From assembly GCA_964017125.1 (NCBI GenBank), contig OZ024909.1:71549427-71613426 (forward strand): a stretch of DNA of 64,000 bases. The letters are read 5' to 3'. Positions 22,280 through 35,109 of the stretch are shown piece after piece; position 1 is the first letter of the stretch; each line of letters begins with the position of its first letter. The position numbers were made by a program, and so were the translations under genes. The notes beneath the pieces were generated by a model. It was given only the letters and a program-made list of their open reading frames with translations. It did no database searches and was not told the DNA's origin. The DNA is from Flabesymbios commensalis. Taxonomy: Eukaryota; Annelida; Polychaeta; Terebellida; Flabelligeridae.

Positions 22280-25200
22280 CCAGGAGTAGGCAACATAAAT
22301 AGGAACAGAACAGCAACAACTACATCGTCTTTCTCAGCAACAACAGGCAGGGATGGGCAACATAAATAAGAAAAGAACAGCAACAACTACATCGTCATTC
22401 TCAGCAACAACAGATAGGATAGGCAACATAAATAAGAAAATAACAGCCCGACTACATCGTCATTCTCAGCAACAACATGCAGGGATGGGCAACATAAATA
22501 GGAAAAGAACAGCCCGACTACATCGTGATTCTCAGCAACAACAGGCAGGGATGGGCAACATAAATAAGAAAAGAACAGCAACAACTACATCGTCATTCTC
22601 AGCAACAGCAGATAGGATGGGCAACATAAATAAGAAAAGAACAGCAACAACCACATCGTCATTCTCAGCAACAACAGGCAGGGATGGGCAACATAAATAA
22701 GAAAAGAACAGCAGCAACTACATCGTCATTCTCAGCAACAACAGATAGGATAGGCAACATAAATAAAAAAAGAACAACAACAACCACATCGTCATTCTCA
22801 GCAACAACAGGCCGGGATGGGCAACATAAATAAGAAAAGAACAGCAGCAACCACATCGTCATTCTCAGCAACAACAGATAGGATAGGCAACATAAATGAA
22901 AAAAGAACAGCAACAACCACATCGTCATTATCAGCAACAACAGATAGGATAGACAACATAAATAAGAAAAGAACAGCAGCAACTACATCGTCATTCTCAG
23001 CAACAACAAATAGGATAGGCAACATAAATAAAAAAAGAACAGCAACAACCACATCGTCATTCTCAGCAACAACAGGCAGGGATGGGCAACATAAATAAGA
23101 AAAGAACAGCAACAACCACATCGTCATTCTCAGCAACAACAGATAGGATAGGCAACATAAATAAAAAAGGAACAGCAACAACCACATCGTCATTCTCAGC
23201 AACAACAGGCAGGGATGGGCAACATAAATAAGAAAAGAACAGCAGCAACCACATCGTCATTCTCAGCAACAACAGATAGGATAGGCAACATAAATAAAAA
23301 AAGAACAGCAACAACCACATCGTCCTTATCAGCAACAACAGATAGGATAGGCAACATAAATAAGAAAAGAACAGCAGCAACTACATCGTCATTCTCAGCA
23401 ACAACAGATAGGATAGGCAACATAAATAAAAAAAGAACAGCAACAACCACATCGTCATTCTCAGCAACAACAGGCAGGGATGGGCAACATAAATAAGAAA
23501 AGAACAGCAACAACCACATCGTCATTCCCAGCAACAACAGATAGGATAGACAACATAAATAAAAAAGGAACAGCAACAACCACATCGTCATTCTCAGCAA
23601 CAACAGGCAGGGATGGGCAACATAAATAAGAAAAGAACAGCAGCAACTACATCGTCATTCTCAGCAACAACAGATAGGATAGGCAACATAAATAAAAAAA
23701 GAACAGCAACAACCACATCGTCTTTCTCAGCAACAACAGGCAGGGATGGGCAACATAAATAAGAAAAGAACAGCAACAACTACATCGTCATTCTCAGCAA
23801 CAACAGATAGGATAGGCAACATAAATAAGAAAATAACAGCCCGACTACATCGTCATTCTCAGCAACAACATGCAGGGATGGGCAACATAAATAGGAAAAG
23901 AACAGCCCGACTACATCGTGATTCTCAGCAACAACAGGCAGGGATGGGCAACATAAATAAGAAAAGAACAGCAACAACTACATCGTCATTCTCAGCAACA
24001 GCAGATAGGATGGGCAACATAAATAAGAAAAGAACAGCAACAACCACATCGTCATTCTCAGCAACAACAGGCAGGGATGGGCAACATAAATAAGAAAAGA
24101 ACAGCAGCAACTACATCGTCATTCTCAGCAACAACAGATAGGATAGGCAACATAAATAAAAAAAGAACAGCAACAACCACATCGTCATTCTCAGCAACAA
24201 CAGGCCGGGATGGGCAACATAAATAAGAAAAGAACAGCAGCAACCACATCGTCATTCTCAGCAACAACAGATAGGATAGGCAACATAAATGAAAAAAGAA
24301 CAGCAACAACCACATCGTCATTATCAGCAACAACAGATAGGATAGACAACATAAATAAGAAAAGAACAGCAGCAACTACATCGTCATTCTCAGCAACAAC
24401 AAATAGGATAGGCAACATAAATAAAAAAAGAACAGCAACAACCACATCGTCATTCTCAGCAACAACAGGCAGGGATGGGCAACATAAATAAGAAAAGAAC
24501 AGCAACAACCACATCGTCATTCTCAGCAACAACAGATAGGATAGGCAACATAAATAAAAAAGGAACAGCAACAACCACATCGTCATTCTCAGCAACAACA
24601 GGCAGGGATGGGCAACATAAATAAGAAAAGAACAGCAGCAACCACATCGTCATTCTCAGCAACAACAGATAGGATAGGCAACATAAATAAAAAAAGAACA
24701 GCAACAACCACATCGTCCTTATCAGCAACAACAGATAGGATAGGCAACATAAATAAGAAAAGAACAGCAGCAACTACATCGTCATTCTCAGCAACAACAG
24801 ATAGGATAGGCAACATAAATAAAAAAAGAACAGCAACAACCACATCGTCATTCTCAGCAACAACAGGCAGGGATGGGCAACATAAATAAGAAAAGAACAG
24901 CAACAACCACATCGTCATTCCCAGCAACAACAGATAGGATAGACAACATAAATAAAAAAGGAACAGCAACAACCACATCGTCATTCTCAGCAACAACAGG
25001 CAGGGATGGGCAACATAAATAAGAAAAGAACAGCAGCAACTACATCGTCATTCTCAGCAACAACAGATAGGATAGGCAACATAAATAAAAAAAGAACAGC
25101 AACAACCACATCGTCATTCTCAGCAACAACAGATAGGATAGACAACATAAATAAGAAAAGAACAGCAGCAACTACATCGTCATTCTCAGCAACAACAGAT

Positions 25201-26240
25201 AGGATATGCAACATAAATAAGAAAAGAACAGCAGCAACTACATCGTCATTCTCAGCAACAACAGATAGGATAGGCAACATAAATAAGAAAAGAACAGCAG
25301 CAACTACATCGTCATTCTCAGCAACAACAGATAGGATATGCAACATAAATAAGAAAAGAACAGCAACAACCACATCGTCATTCTCAGCAACAACAGGCAG
25401 GGATGGGCAACATAAATAAGAAAAGAACAGCAGCTACATCGTCATTCTCAGCAACAACAGATAGGATAGGCAACATAAATAAGAAAAGAACAGCAACAAC
25501 TACATCGTCATTATCAGCAACAACAGGCAGGGATGGGCAACATAAATAAGAAAACAACAGCAGCAACTACATTGTCATTCGCAGCAACAACAACAGATAG
25601 GATAGGCAACATAAATAAGAAAACAACAGCAGCAACCACATCGTCATTCTCAGCAACAACATGCAGGGATGGGCAACATAAATAAGAAAAGAACAGCAGC
25701 AGCTACATCGTCATTCTCAGCAACAACAGGCAGGGATGGGCAACATAAATAAGAAAGAACAGCAACAACTACATCGTCATTCTCAGCAACAACACGCAGG
25801 GATGGGCAACATAAATAAGAAAAGAACAGCAGCAACCACATCGTCATTCTCAGCAACAACAGGCAGGGATGGGCAACATAAATAAGAAAAGAACAACAGC
25901 AGCAACAGCATCGTCATTATTTAGCAACAACATGCAGGGAGGGGCAACATAAATAAGAAAAGAACAGCAGAAACATCCCGGAGTAGGCAATATAGGAGCA
26001 GCAACAACAACGTCATTCTCAGCAACAACAAACAGGGATGGGCAACATAAATAACAAAATAACAGCAGCAACATCCACGAGTACGCAACAGATCAGCAGC
26101 AACAACAACGTCATTCTCAGCAACAACAGGCAGGGATAGGCAACATAAATAGGAAAAGAACAGCAGCAACGGCATCGTCATCATTAGCAACAACATATAG
26201 GGGTAGGCAACATAAATAAGAATATAGAAGCGGAGCAACA
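22280..26240. repeat. 66/67-bp-unit satellite with 398-bp higher-order repeats
   Basis: About 60 tandem monomers containing GGCAACATAAATAAGAAAAG, CATCGTCATTCTCAGCAAC and either AACAGGCAGGGATGGGC (67-bp form) or AACAGATAGGATAGGC (66-bp form). The ordered mix of forms repeats every 398 bp (six monomers), for example 22817, 23215 and 24210, 24608, 25006. The monomer looks like the 98-bp unit at 20.5 kb lacking its ATCCAGGAGTGGGCAACAG portion. Open frames of 60-137 residues on both strands follow from the composition and do not indicate protein; the 1-bp alternation breaks any frame. From about 25850 the units become heterogeneous. Confidence 0.96.
22322..25113. repeat. Near-exact 1,393-bp tandem duplication inside the array
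   Basis: 22322-23714 and 23715-25107 (match continuing to about 25113) are almost identical. The marker variant CATCGTCTTTCTC starts both copies, and variants such as GGCCGGGATGGG recur exactly 1,393 bp apart. I saw one difference (AACAACAACAACC versus AACAGCAACAACC near 22768/24161). 1,393 bp equals 21 monomers or 3.5 higher-order units, which fits out-of-register recombination. Such high identity implies a very recent event, or an assembly duplication. Confidence 0.9.
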
Positions 26241-26379
26241 GTATCAACAATATAAGCATTATTCGTAGCAACAATTAACCAATTTGGTTTTAAAGGTGGG
26301 CAAGCGTCATAAACAGTGGGTCAACATTTAAACAACATTGGGTCAGCAGCAATAACCAGCAGTGACAGCCAATATTAAC

Positions 26380-26840
26380 ATCATAAACAACAGCACCAAA
26401 AAACAACAGCCTCATTCTGATCACCAGCAGCAAAGGCATCCAATATCAGGCATCATAAACAACAACACCAACAACAACAGCATCATTCTGATCACCACCA
26501 GCAAAGGTCAATATCAGGCATCATAAACAACAACACCAACAACAAAAGCATCATTCTGATCACCACCAGCAACATCCAATATCAGGCATCATAAACAACA
26601 ACACCAACAACAACAGCATCATTCTGATCACCAACAGTAACGGCCAATGCAATGTTTCATAAACAACATCACCAGCAACAACAGCATAATTTAGCTAACC
26701 AGCAGCAACAGCCAATATCAGGCATTATACACAGCATCACCAACAACAACAGCATAATTTTGTTAACCAGCAGTAACAGCCGATATCAGGCAATATACAC
26801 AACATCACCAACAATAACAACAGTATTTTGATAACCAGCA
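26380..26840. repeat. Degenerate CAA/CAG-rich tandem repeat, about 70-bp unit
   Basis: Units such as CATCATAAACAACAACACC ... AACAGCATCATTCTGATC ... CAATATCAGGCAT recur six to seven times with decay. The same set appears in copy 2 at about 30830-31300. The strand is almost free of G. Confidence 0.85.
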
Positions 26841-26941
26841 GCAGCATCTGATAATACTACTACTAATAATAATAATAAAGTATTTATTTACTGAGGGTAC
26901 AGGTATATACAAGTAATGTACAAAATCAATAAAAAATAGAA

Positions 26942-27016
26942 ACATACATACATACATACATACATACATACATACATACATACATACATACATACATACA
27001 TACATACATACATACT
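26942..27016. repeat. (CATA)n microsatellite
   Basis: About 18 tetranucleotides. The matching site in the duplicate (31387-31410) has only about six, so the tract changed length after the duplication. Confidence 0.96.
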
Positions 27017-28316
27017 TATATGTACCAACCCACTGAGCATAGCTCATCCGCCGTGGGCCCTCATATATAAACATAAAAACATACATCGATATAATTAACA
27101 TATATTTAAATAATATTGTAATACCCACATCACTCGTATAATTTATTTACTTTAAATAATATAAAATTAGTACTTTCAAGCATCATACACAACAGCACTA
27201 ACAACAACAGCATTATTCTGATCACCAGCATGAGTAGTAGTAGACAAAAGAGATATAGGAACTACAATGTGCAGTATTAGCATTCGCACCAATAGCAGCC
27301 AGTAAAACATAATATAAATATGTAAACAGCACTAGAAACAGCAACATCGCATACGGACTTCGGAGCCACAACAGCTAGTATTATATAAGTAGCCATAGGT
27401 AATAACAACGTCTATGGGCAGCAACTATTAGAATAACAACATCAACAAAAACAACAACGACGATAGAGAATTTAGTAACAGTGTACAAGAGCATATATCA
27501 ACTGCACCAACAATTGATGACACAGTAACAATACACAACAGCAACAACACTTACATTAAAACCGACGACAATCAAACTAACATGAGCATCTACATGGCCA
27601 AAAAACAATGGTAGTAATGACAGTCAGCAACAAAAAGAACAGCATCAAATTACCAGTGGCTGCTGCGACAGAGAGCAACGCTGGCATCAAAACAGCAGAA
27701 AAGATGGTTATGACTATGTGATGAACTAAAACATCAGAAAAATACAAAGCCATCACCGAGTCACTAATAATATGATGGAAGCATGATGAGAAATAATAAT
27801 AGGAAAAGAAGCAAAAAACATATGGTGTATGAATCAGTCCCTCTTTCATCAGCTACCTCGTTATTTGCTGTCTTATCTATGACACACACTTTGTTCGTTT
27901 GTAACGTGACGATTCTCCAGCACATCATGCTCTTAGAGGAATAAGACCAGACCACGTACTTATACGAATCTACGATGACATATTAAAACCTACCCTGATG
28001 ACATCGCAAGGCTCTGAGACAGCGTCCTCCATTTTCAAATGTGATAGGTCTAATACGATCAAAAGGTGACGCCTGTTGAAAATGGCCTAGTTTTCATAGG
28101 CACTTGAAATATTCGTCTCAATTTCATGGCACTCGAGTTTTTTGGAGTGTCGTTTTTACGCAGCTGGCTGTGGAAACAAAATGGCGGTCAGTGTGAATGG
28201 GCCTCGCGCAGTAAATGAGTTAGGCGGCCCAGTCATACCGGGTAATCAAAACCTGTTATAAGTAATCAATCAATGTCACCATTAACCCTCTGATCACGAC
28301 TTCATTTTTAACCTTC

Positions 28317-28559
28317 AACCCTTAAAGCGCTGAATATTTTTTATATAAACCATGGAAACCAAAGGGTTTTATTCAATCTCAAATCATCCTAAATGTCTTA
28401 GTTAGCTCTTTCTGGTTCATTTGAATACCTATGTTATGGGTCTACGGCCATTCTAAATATATCACCCACGTGGAGATGGATTTTTGACGTCGGAATCTGA
28501 CGTCTACAGACGTCAGATTCTGACGACTAAAGTCTATTCCCGCACCGCAAGGATGAACC
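28317..28559 (+). mobile_element. Family A hairpin MITE (in duplication copy 1)
   Basis: AACCCTTAAAGCGCTGAATA, TAAACCATGGAAACC, TATGTTATGGGTCTACGG, then a palindrome GAATCTGACGTCTACAGACG and TTCCCGCACCGCAAGG. The outer TTAA is mutated at both ends. Confidence 0.85.
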
Positions 28560-28796
28560 TCTAATCACGACTATTGTCGTTTGAACCTTTAATCGACTAC
28601 AATTGTTTTTACCATTTAATCACTGTTATTAGGAACGAAATGTGTATTCAAACATTTATATTCACAAATGTTTTGTCTCAGATTAATCAAATATTGGTAA
28701 TTTTCACCCACATGCAGTTGTGGATCGCGGTAGCGAGACACAATTTCAAGTGGGTGAAAATTTAAGTTCTTCAATATAATGCTTCAAAGGTTAAAA
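28560..28796 (+). mobile_element. Family B hairpin MITE, abutting family A copy
   Basis: It begins CTAATCACGACTATTGTCG directly at the end of the A copy and ends CTTCAAAGGTTAA. The hairpin CCCACATGCAGTTGTGG / CACAATTTCAAGTGGG is intact apart from point changes. The A-B pair is repeated at 32712-33190, so it predates the duplication. Confidence 0.8.
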
Positions 28797-29399
28797 TGAT
28801 AACAAGGTCAGCAATTTTCATCCTATAATGGAAGCAATTTAGGCCTATGCCATTAACGAATATTGCCATAAAGAGACAACGTACACTAAGGAATTGTCGC
28901 CAACGATTTGTCCTCTGATATTTGTTCCACGTGGATTCTTGCTACCATGCTATTGCCTCTTCAATGGGCGGAAAACTGTCTTTCTTGGCTGATATTAGTC
29001 CTTAATTAATTGGCAATTCTAGGTGGGGCACCTCTAGATAAGGCGGGAACGCGACCTGAATACTAGTAGGTTGTGGCATGACTGGTTGGGCTGGGTGCTG
29101 GATGACAATATTTATAGTGATGTGTCGCCCTTTGATGACATCGTTGCCTATTTTTTTACCTTATAATGCCATATAGCACACACATAATTGCCTCAGGGAG
29201 GGGGGGGGGCATATAAAACACTTCCTTGTTTATATATTCTGCCATAAACCACCCGATTCTCATTAAAAGAGAATACCACTATATTCACAATAGTTGACTG
29301 ATGTCATTTTCAATTGAGGAGTGTGATGTAAAATATAATCAGAGAGAAGTCAGAGCAAAGAAAATCAAAAGGTTTTCTTTAATTTGAAATCATTGTGGA
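28797..29399. other. Unassigned DNA (duplicated)
   Basis: Nothing identifiable; the matching stretch is 33191-33785. A G-homopolymer at about 29197-29206 is reduced in the other copy. Confidence 0.45.
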
Positions 29400-29832
29400 T
29401 GTACTGACGTCTAAAGTCGGTCCCCGCGCTAAAATGCTTAAAAACTAGGTTACAACAATGGTTAACCATACAACTACTGCTATTTATTGCTGATAGTACC
29501 TCATTCGTGTTAGTTTAGTATAATTCAAATTCAGGGGGATACCGTCTAACAAAAACTGGTTGAACTTGCGACAAAACAGTTGACTACTCGTTTCTTTAGA
29601 TTGTTTTCTATTTAGCACTATCAAGGTGACATCAATCAGCAAGATCGAGAAATAGTTGATTTGGTCAAATCTGAATAATTTTCGACCACTTGAAGTTGTG
29701 GATCACGTCAGCGAGACACAACGGCACGTGGGTAAAAATTGAAATTGAATACTTTGACGGTTATAGAATTATGGTGATAGTATAGAAAACAACAGGCTGT
29801 CACACTATGACATGCATATACATGTACCAGAG
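29400..29832. repeat. Family A and B' fragments
   Basis: TACTGACGTCTAAAGTCGG / TCCCCGCGCTAAAATGC at 29400-29440 is the right end of a family A copy. TCAAATCTGAATAATTTTCG, a hairpin around GGATCACGTCAGCGAGACAC and TTTGACGGTTATAG at about 29600-29765 are a family B' remnant. The same pair lies at 33786-34150. Confidence 0.7.
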
Positions 29833-32800
29833 GACAACATAAATAATAAAGAACAGCAACAACTACATCGTCATTCTCAGCAACAACAGGCAGGGATGGG
29901 CAACATAAATAAGAAAAGAATAGCAACAACTACATCGTCATTCTCAGCAACAACAGGCAGGGATGGGCAACATAAATAAGAAAAGAACAGCAGCAACCAC
30001 ATCGTCATTCTCAGCAACAACAGGCAGGGATGGGCGACATAAATAAGAAAAGAACAGCAGCAGCTACATTGTCATTCTCAACAACAACAGGCAGGGATGG
30101 GCAACATAAATTTGAAAAGAACAGCAACTACATCGTCATTCTTAGCAACAACAACAGGCAGGGATGGGCAACATAAATAAGAAAAGAACAGCAGAAACAT
30201 CCCGGAGTAGGCAATATAGGAGCAGCAACAACAACGTCATTCTCAGCAACAACAGACAGGAATGGGCAACATAAATAGGAAAATAACAGCAGCAACATCT
30301 ACGAGTACGCAACAGATCAGCAGCAACAACAACGTCATTCTCAGCAACAACAGGCAGGGATAGGCAACATAAATAGGAAAAGAACAGCAGCAACGGCATC
30401 GTCATCATTAGCAACAACAAATACGGGTAGGCAACATAAAGAAGAATAACAGCAACAACGTCGTCATTCTTAGAAACTACAGCCAAGAGTAGGCAACAAC
30501 ACCGTCATTCTCAACAACAACAGGCAGGAGAAGCATGTAGAACAAGAACATCCTCCTCACTATTCTTATCCCCGACAATCAGATGTAAGCATCACAAATA
30601 TATAGGAAACATCTCTAGCAACATCATCATCACCGTCATCACTATCACACACTATACTTACCCGTAGGTGGCATATAGAAGCGGAGCAACAGTGTCAACA
30701 ACATAAGCATTATTTGTAGCAACAATTAACCAATTTGATTTTAAAGGTGGGCAAGCGTCATAAACGGTGGGTCAACATTTAAACAACATTGGGTCAGCAG
30801 CAATAACCAGCAGTGACAGCCAATATTAACATCATAAACAACAGCACCAACAACAACAGCATCATTCTGATCACCAGCAGCAAATGCCAATATCAGGCAT
30901 TATACAAAACATCACCAACAACAGCAGCATCATTCTGATCACCACCAGCAACATCCAGTATCAGGCATCATAAACAACAACACCAACAACAACAGCATCA
31001 TTCTGATCACCACCAGCAACATCCAATATCAGGCATCATAAACAACATCACCAACAACAACAGCATCATTCTGATCACCAACAGTAACGGCCAATGCAAT
31101 ATTTCATAAACAACATCACCAGCAACAACAGCATAATTTTGCTAACCAGCAGCAACAGCCAATATCAGGCATTATACACAGCATCACCAACAACAACAGC
31201 ATAATTTTGTTAATCAGCAGTAACAGCCGATATCAGGCAATATACACAACATCACCAACAATAACAACAGTATTTTTATAACCAGCAGCAGCATCTAATA
31301 ATACTACTACTAATAATAATAATAAAGTCTTTATTTACCTATAGTACAGGTATATACAAGTAATGTACAAAATCAATAAAAAATAGAAACATACATACAT
31401 ACATACATATATGTACCAACCCACTGAGATAGCTCATCCGCCGTGGGCCCTCATATATAAACATAAAAACATACATCGATATAATTAACATATATTTAAA
31501 TAATATTGTAATACCCACATCACTCGTATAATTTATTTACTTTAAATAATATAAAATTAGTACTTTCAAGCATCATACACAACAGCACTAACAACAACAG
31601 CATTATTCTGATCACCAGCATGAGTAGTAGTAGACAAAAGAGATATAGGAGCTACACTGTGCAATATTAGCATTCGCACCAATAGCAGCCAGTAAAACAT
31701 AATATAAATATGTAAACAGCACTAGAAACAGCAACATCGCATTCGGACGTCGGAGCCACAACAGCTAGTATTATATAAGTAGCCATAGGCAATAACAACG
31801 TCTATGGGCAGCAACTATTAGAATAGCAACATCAACAAAAACAACAACGACGATAGAGAATTTAGCAACAGTGTACAAGAGCATATATCAACTGCACCAA
31901 GAATTGATGACACAGTAACAATACACAACAGCAACAACACTTACATTAAAACCGACAACAATCAAACTAACATGAGCATCTACATGGCCAAAAAACAATG
32001 GTAGTAATGACAGTCAGCAACAAAAAGAACAGCATCAAATTACCAGTGGCTGCTGCGACAGAGAGCAACGCTGGCATCAAAACAGCAGAAAAGATGGTTA
32101 TGACTATGTGATGAACTGAAACATCAGAAAAATACAAAGCCATCACCGAGTCACTAATAATATGATGGAAGCATGATGAGAAATAATAATAGGAAAAGAA
32201 GCAAAAAACATATGGTGTATGAATCAGACCCTCTTTCATCAGCTACCTCGTTATTTGCTGTCTTATCTATGACACACACTTTGTTCGTTTGTAACGTGAC
32301 GATTCTCCAGCACATCATGCTCTTAGAGGAGTAAGACCAGACCACGTACTTATACGAATCTACGATAACATATTAAAACCTACCCTGATGACATCGCAAG
32401 GCTCTGAGACAGCGTCCTCCATTTTCAAATGTAATAGTTCTAATACGATCAAAAGGTGACGCCTGCTGAAAATGGCCTAGTTTTCATAGGCCCTTGAAAT
32501 ATTCGTCTCAATTTCATGGCACCCGAGTTTTTTGGTAGGCAGCGCGAGTGTCGTTTTTACACAGCTGGCTGTGGAAACAAAATGGCGGTCAGTGTGAATG
32601 GGCCTCGCGCAGTAAGTGAGTTAGGCGGCCCAGTCATACCGGGTAATCAAAACCTGTTATACGTAATCAATCAATGTCACCATTAACCCTCTGATCACGA
32701 CTTCATTTTTAACCTTCAACCCTTAAAGCGCTGAATATTTTTTATATAAACCATGGAGACCAAAGGGTTTTATTCAATCTTAAATCATCATAAATGTCTT

Positions 32801-34219
32801 AGTTAGCTCTTTCTGATTCATTTGAATACCTATGTTATGGGTCTACGGCCATTATAAATATATCACCCACGTGGAGATCGACTTTTGACGTCGGAATCTG
32901 ACGTCTACAGACGTCAGATTCTGACGACTAAAGTCTATTCCCGCACTGCAAGGATGAACCTCTAATCACGACTATTGTCGTTTGAACCTTTTATCGACTA
33001 AAGTTGTTTTACCCTTTAATCACTGTTATTAGGAACGAAATGTGTATTCAAACATTTATATTCACAAATGTTTTGTCTCAAATTAATCAAATATGGGTAA
33101 TTTTCACCCACATGCAGTTTTGGATCGCGGTAGCGAGACACAACTTCAAGTGGGTGAATATTTAAGTTCTTTCATATAATGCTTTAAAGGTTAAAATGAT
33201 AACAAGGTCAGCAGTTTTCATCATATAATGGAAGCAATATAGTTATACGCCATTAACGAGTATTTCCATAAATAGAAGACATACACCAAGGAATTGTCTC
33301 CAACGATTTGTCCTCTGATATTTGTTCCGCGTGGATTCTTGCTACCATGCTATTGCCTCTTCAATGGGCTGAAAACTGTCTTTCTTGGCTGATATTAGTC
33401 CTTAATTAATTGGCAATTCTAGGTGGGGCACCTCTAGATAAGGCGGGAACGCGACCTGAATACTAGTAGGTTGTGGCATGACTGGCTGGGCTGGGTGCTG
33501 GATGACAATATTTATAGTGATGTGTCGCCCTTTGATGACATCGTTGCCTATTTTTTTTACCTTATAATGCCATATAGCACACACATAATTGCCTCAGGGG
33601 GGCATATAAAACACTTCCTTGTTTATATATTCTGCCATAAACCACCCGATTCTCATTAAAAGAGAATACCACTATATTCACAATAGTTGACTGATTTTTA
33701 ATTGAGGAGTGTGATGTAAAATATAATCAGAGAGAAGTCAGAACAAAGAAAATCAAAAGGTTTTCTTTAATTTGAAATCATTGTAAATGTACTGACGTCT
33801 AAAGTCGGTCCCCGCGCTAAAATGCTTAAAAACTAGGTTACAACAATGGTTAACCATAAAACTACTGCTATTTATTGCTGATAGTACCTCATTCGTGTTA
33901 GTTTAGTATAATTCAAATTCAGGGGGATACCGTCTAACAAAAACTGGTTGAACTTGCGACAAAACAGTTGACTACTCGTTTCTTTAGATTTTTTTCTATT
34001 TAGCACTATCAAGGTGACATCAATCAGCAAGATCGAGAAATAGTTGATTTGGTCAAATCTGAATAATTTTCGACCACTTGAAGTTGTGGATCACGTCAGC
34101 GAGACACAACGGCACGTGGGTAAAAATTGAAATTGAATACTTTGACGGTTATAGAATTATGGTGATAGTATAGAAAACAACAGGCTGTCACACTATGACA
34201 TGCATATACATGTACCAGA
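29833..34219. repeat. Segmental tandem duplication, copy 2
   Basis: It starts at GTACCAGAGGACAACATAAA, where the tail of copy 1 joins six 66-bp-type monomers, and ends at CATGTACCAGAGGACTAGCG, where unduplicated DNA resumes. It contains the same ordered blocks as copy 1, with an additional about 240 bp at 30440-30680 and a shorter CATA tract. A further small indel is GGTAGGCAGCGCGA at about 32536. The junction lies where unique sequence meets satellite, so recombination using the array is the likely origin. Confidence 0.92.
32710..33190 (+). mobile_element. Family A plus B MITE pair (duplication copy 2)
   Basis: Same pair as at 28317-28796: family A from AACCCTTAAAGCGCTGAATA to CTGCAAGGATGAACC, then family B to CTTTAAAGGTTAA. 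A few substitutions separate the copies, for example GGAGATCGACTTTTGACG here against GGAGATGGATTTTTGACG. Confidence 0.85.
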
Positions 34220-34222
34220 GGA

Positions 34223-34775
34223 CTAGCGTCTACTGGTCTAGAAAACGTGTAATCTCTACAGCAGACTGTCGTTATTGTAGGAAACACCACCAGAGAGCTG
34301 GGGTTCAGGAAGCTGTCGAAGCAATGTTTGGTGCACTTCCTGCAGGAGAGGTGTTGTGAAGAATGTATTGGCCAGGGGGATCAGCTGTGCTTATCCCACC
34401 TTCTCTTGTGAACCAACGTCTATATATGCACACCACTAGAGACAACGTGAATATCGGATTTTAAGTGTTCCAGTGTTAAGTTATTCAGAAGAAAACTGTT
34501 ATAATTCAGCTGTTCATCACCTTTTCCTTTTACGTCTACCAAGCCGATTTTTCTTCTATCGTTCTCATTCGAGTGGTGTGTTTAGTTATCCATTGTTTAA
34601 CCTAATTTGCAATTCCTGGTACATAAGGTCGCCCCTGGAAGTAAACCTCTTAGGTGATAAAAAGTACCGCATCGTCGGCCGTAACGTGACGAGAGGCTGC
34701 CGGCGACGGTACACAGGCACGAGACATTGCAGCAACATGTTGAAACGACGTCGTAGACATTGGTTCAATGTGCCG
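34223..34775. other. Unassigned single-copy DNA
   Basis: This follows the end of the duplication. Frames of about 100 residues overlap the P element on both strands and show no motif. A weak P core (GACGTCGTAGACATTGGTTC) ends the stretch. Confidence 0.4.
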
Positions 34776-34920
34776 GTGTTTACTCGGTATATATATACAC
34801 AGTAGCCATTGTGGACCGACACATAGATTCGATTGTGGATCAATGTTGGTACAGCGTCTGCGACGCTGGACCAACATTGATCCACGATCGGTTTCGGGTT
34901 TGCTGGGTAGCCATTGTGGG
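34776..34920. mobile_element. Family P MITE with perfect core palindrome
   Basis: The left end is GTGTTTACTCGGTA. The core is TGGATCAATGTTGGTACAGC, GTCTGCGAC, GCTGGACCAACATTGATCCA, a nearly perfect palindrome at 34836-34885. The right end is TTTCGGGTTTGCTGGG. Confidence 0.75.
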
Positions 34921-35109
34921 ACGACTATCCCAGGACCTGTACACACAGCGGTAGCTGCTGGAATTAAATTAGCCAAATTTTCGCCAGCTCATCGAAATAC
35001 GAGATCGCGAAAAAAAATGCATCACAAATTCGGTCAAAATACAAAAGGCGATATTGTAAAACTATGGATTTTTCTAAATTATTCAGTTGCTCGTTTTGTT
35101 GAGCGACGC

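Larger units (their letters stand above)
25745..29832. repeat. Segmental tandem duplication, copy 1
   Basis: This block matches 29833-34219 in the same order: the end of the 66-bp array, CAR/AAC-rich DNA, a CATA tract, the 27.1-28.3 kb segment, a family A plus B pair, and the tail ending in CATGTACCAGAGGAC. Compared with copy 2 it lacks about 240 bp near 26217 and has a CATA tract about 60 bp longer. Eyeballed identity is roughly 97-99 percent. No host gene was recognised inside; the 90-residue minus frame at 27577-27849 is shared with the other copy only because the duplication is recent. Confidence 0.92.

Noticed and set aside
22353-25419. Many 60-137 residue frames with repeated Asn-Ile-Asn-Lys-Lys-Arg or Leu-Leu-Phe-Phe-Ser peptides as a repeat-protein gene
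   Set aside because: They follow from a 66/67-bp satellite that lacks stop codons; the 1-bp alternation breaks the frame regularly, and frames are open on both strands at once.
27577-32239. Conserved 90-residue membrane-like protein at 27577-27849 and 31967-32239
   Set aside because: The two copies match because of the recent 4-kb duplication; the hydrophobic look comes from AT-rich sequence and no homologue or motif was recognised.
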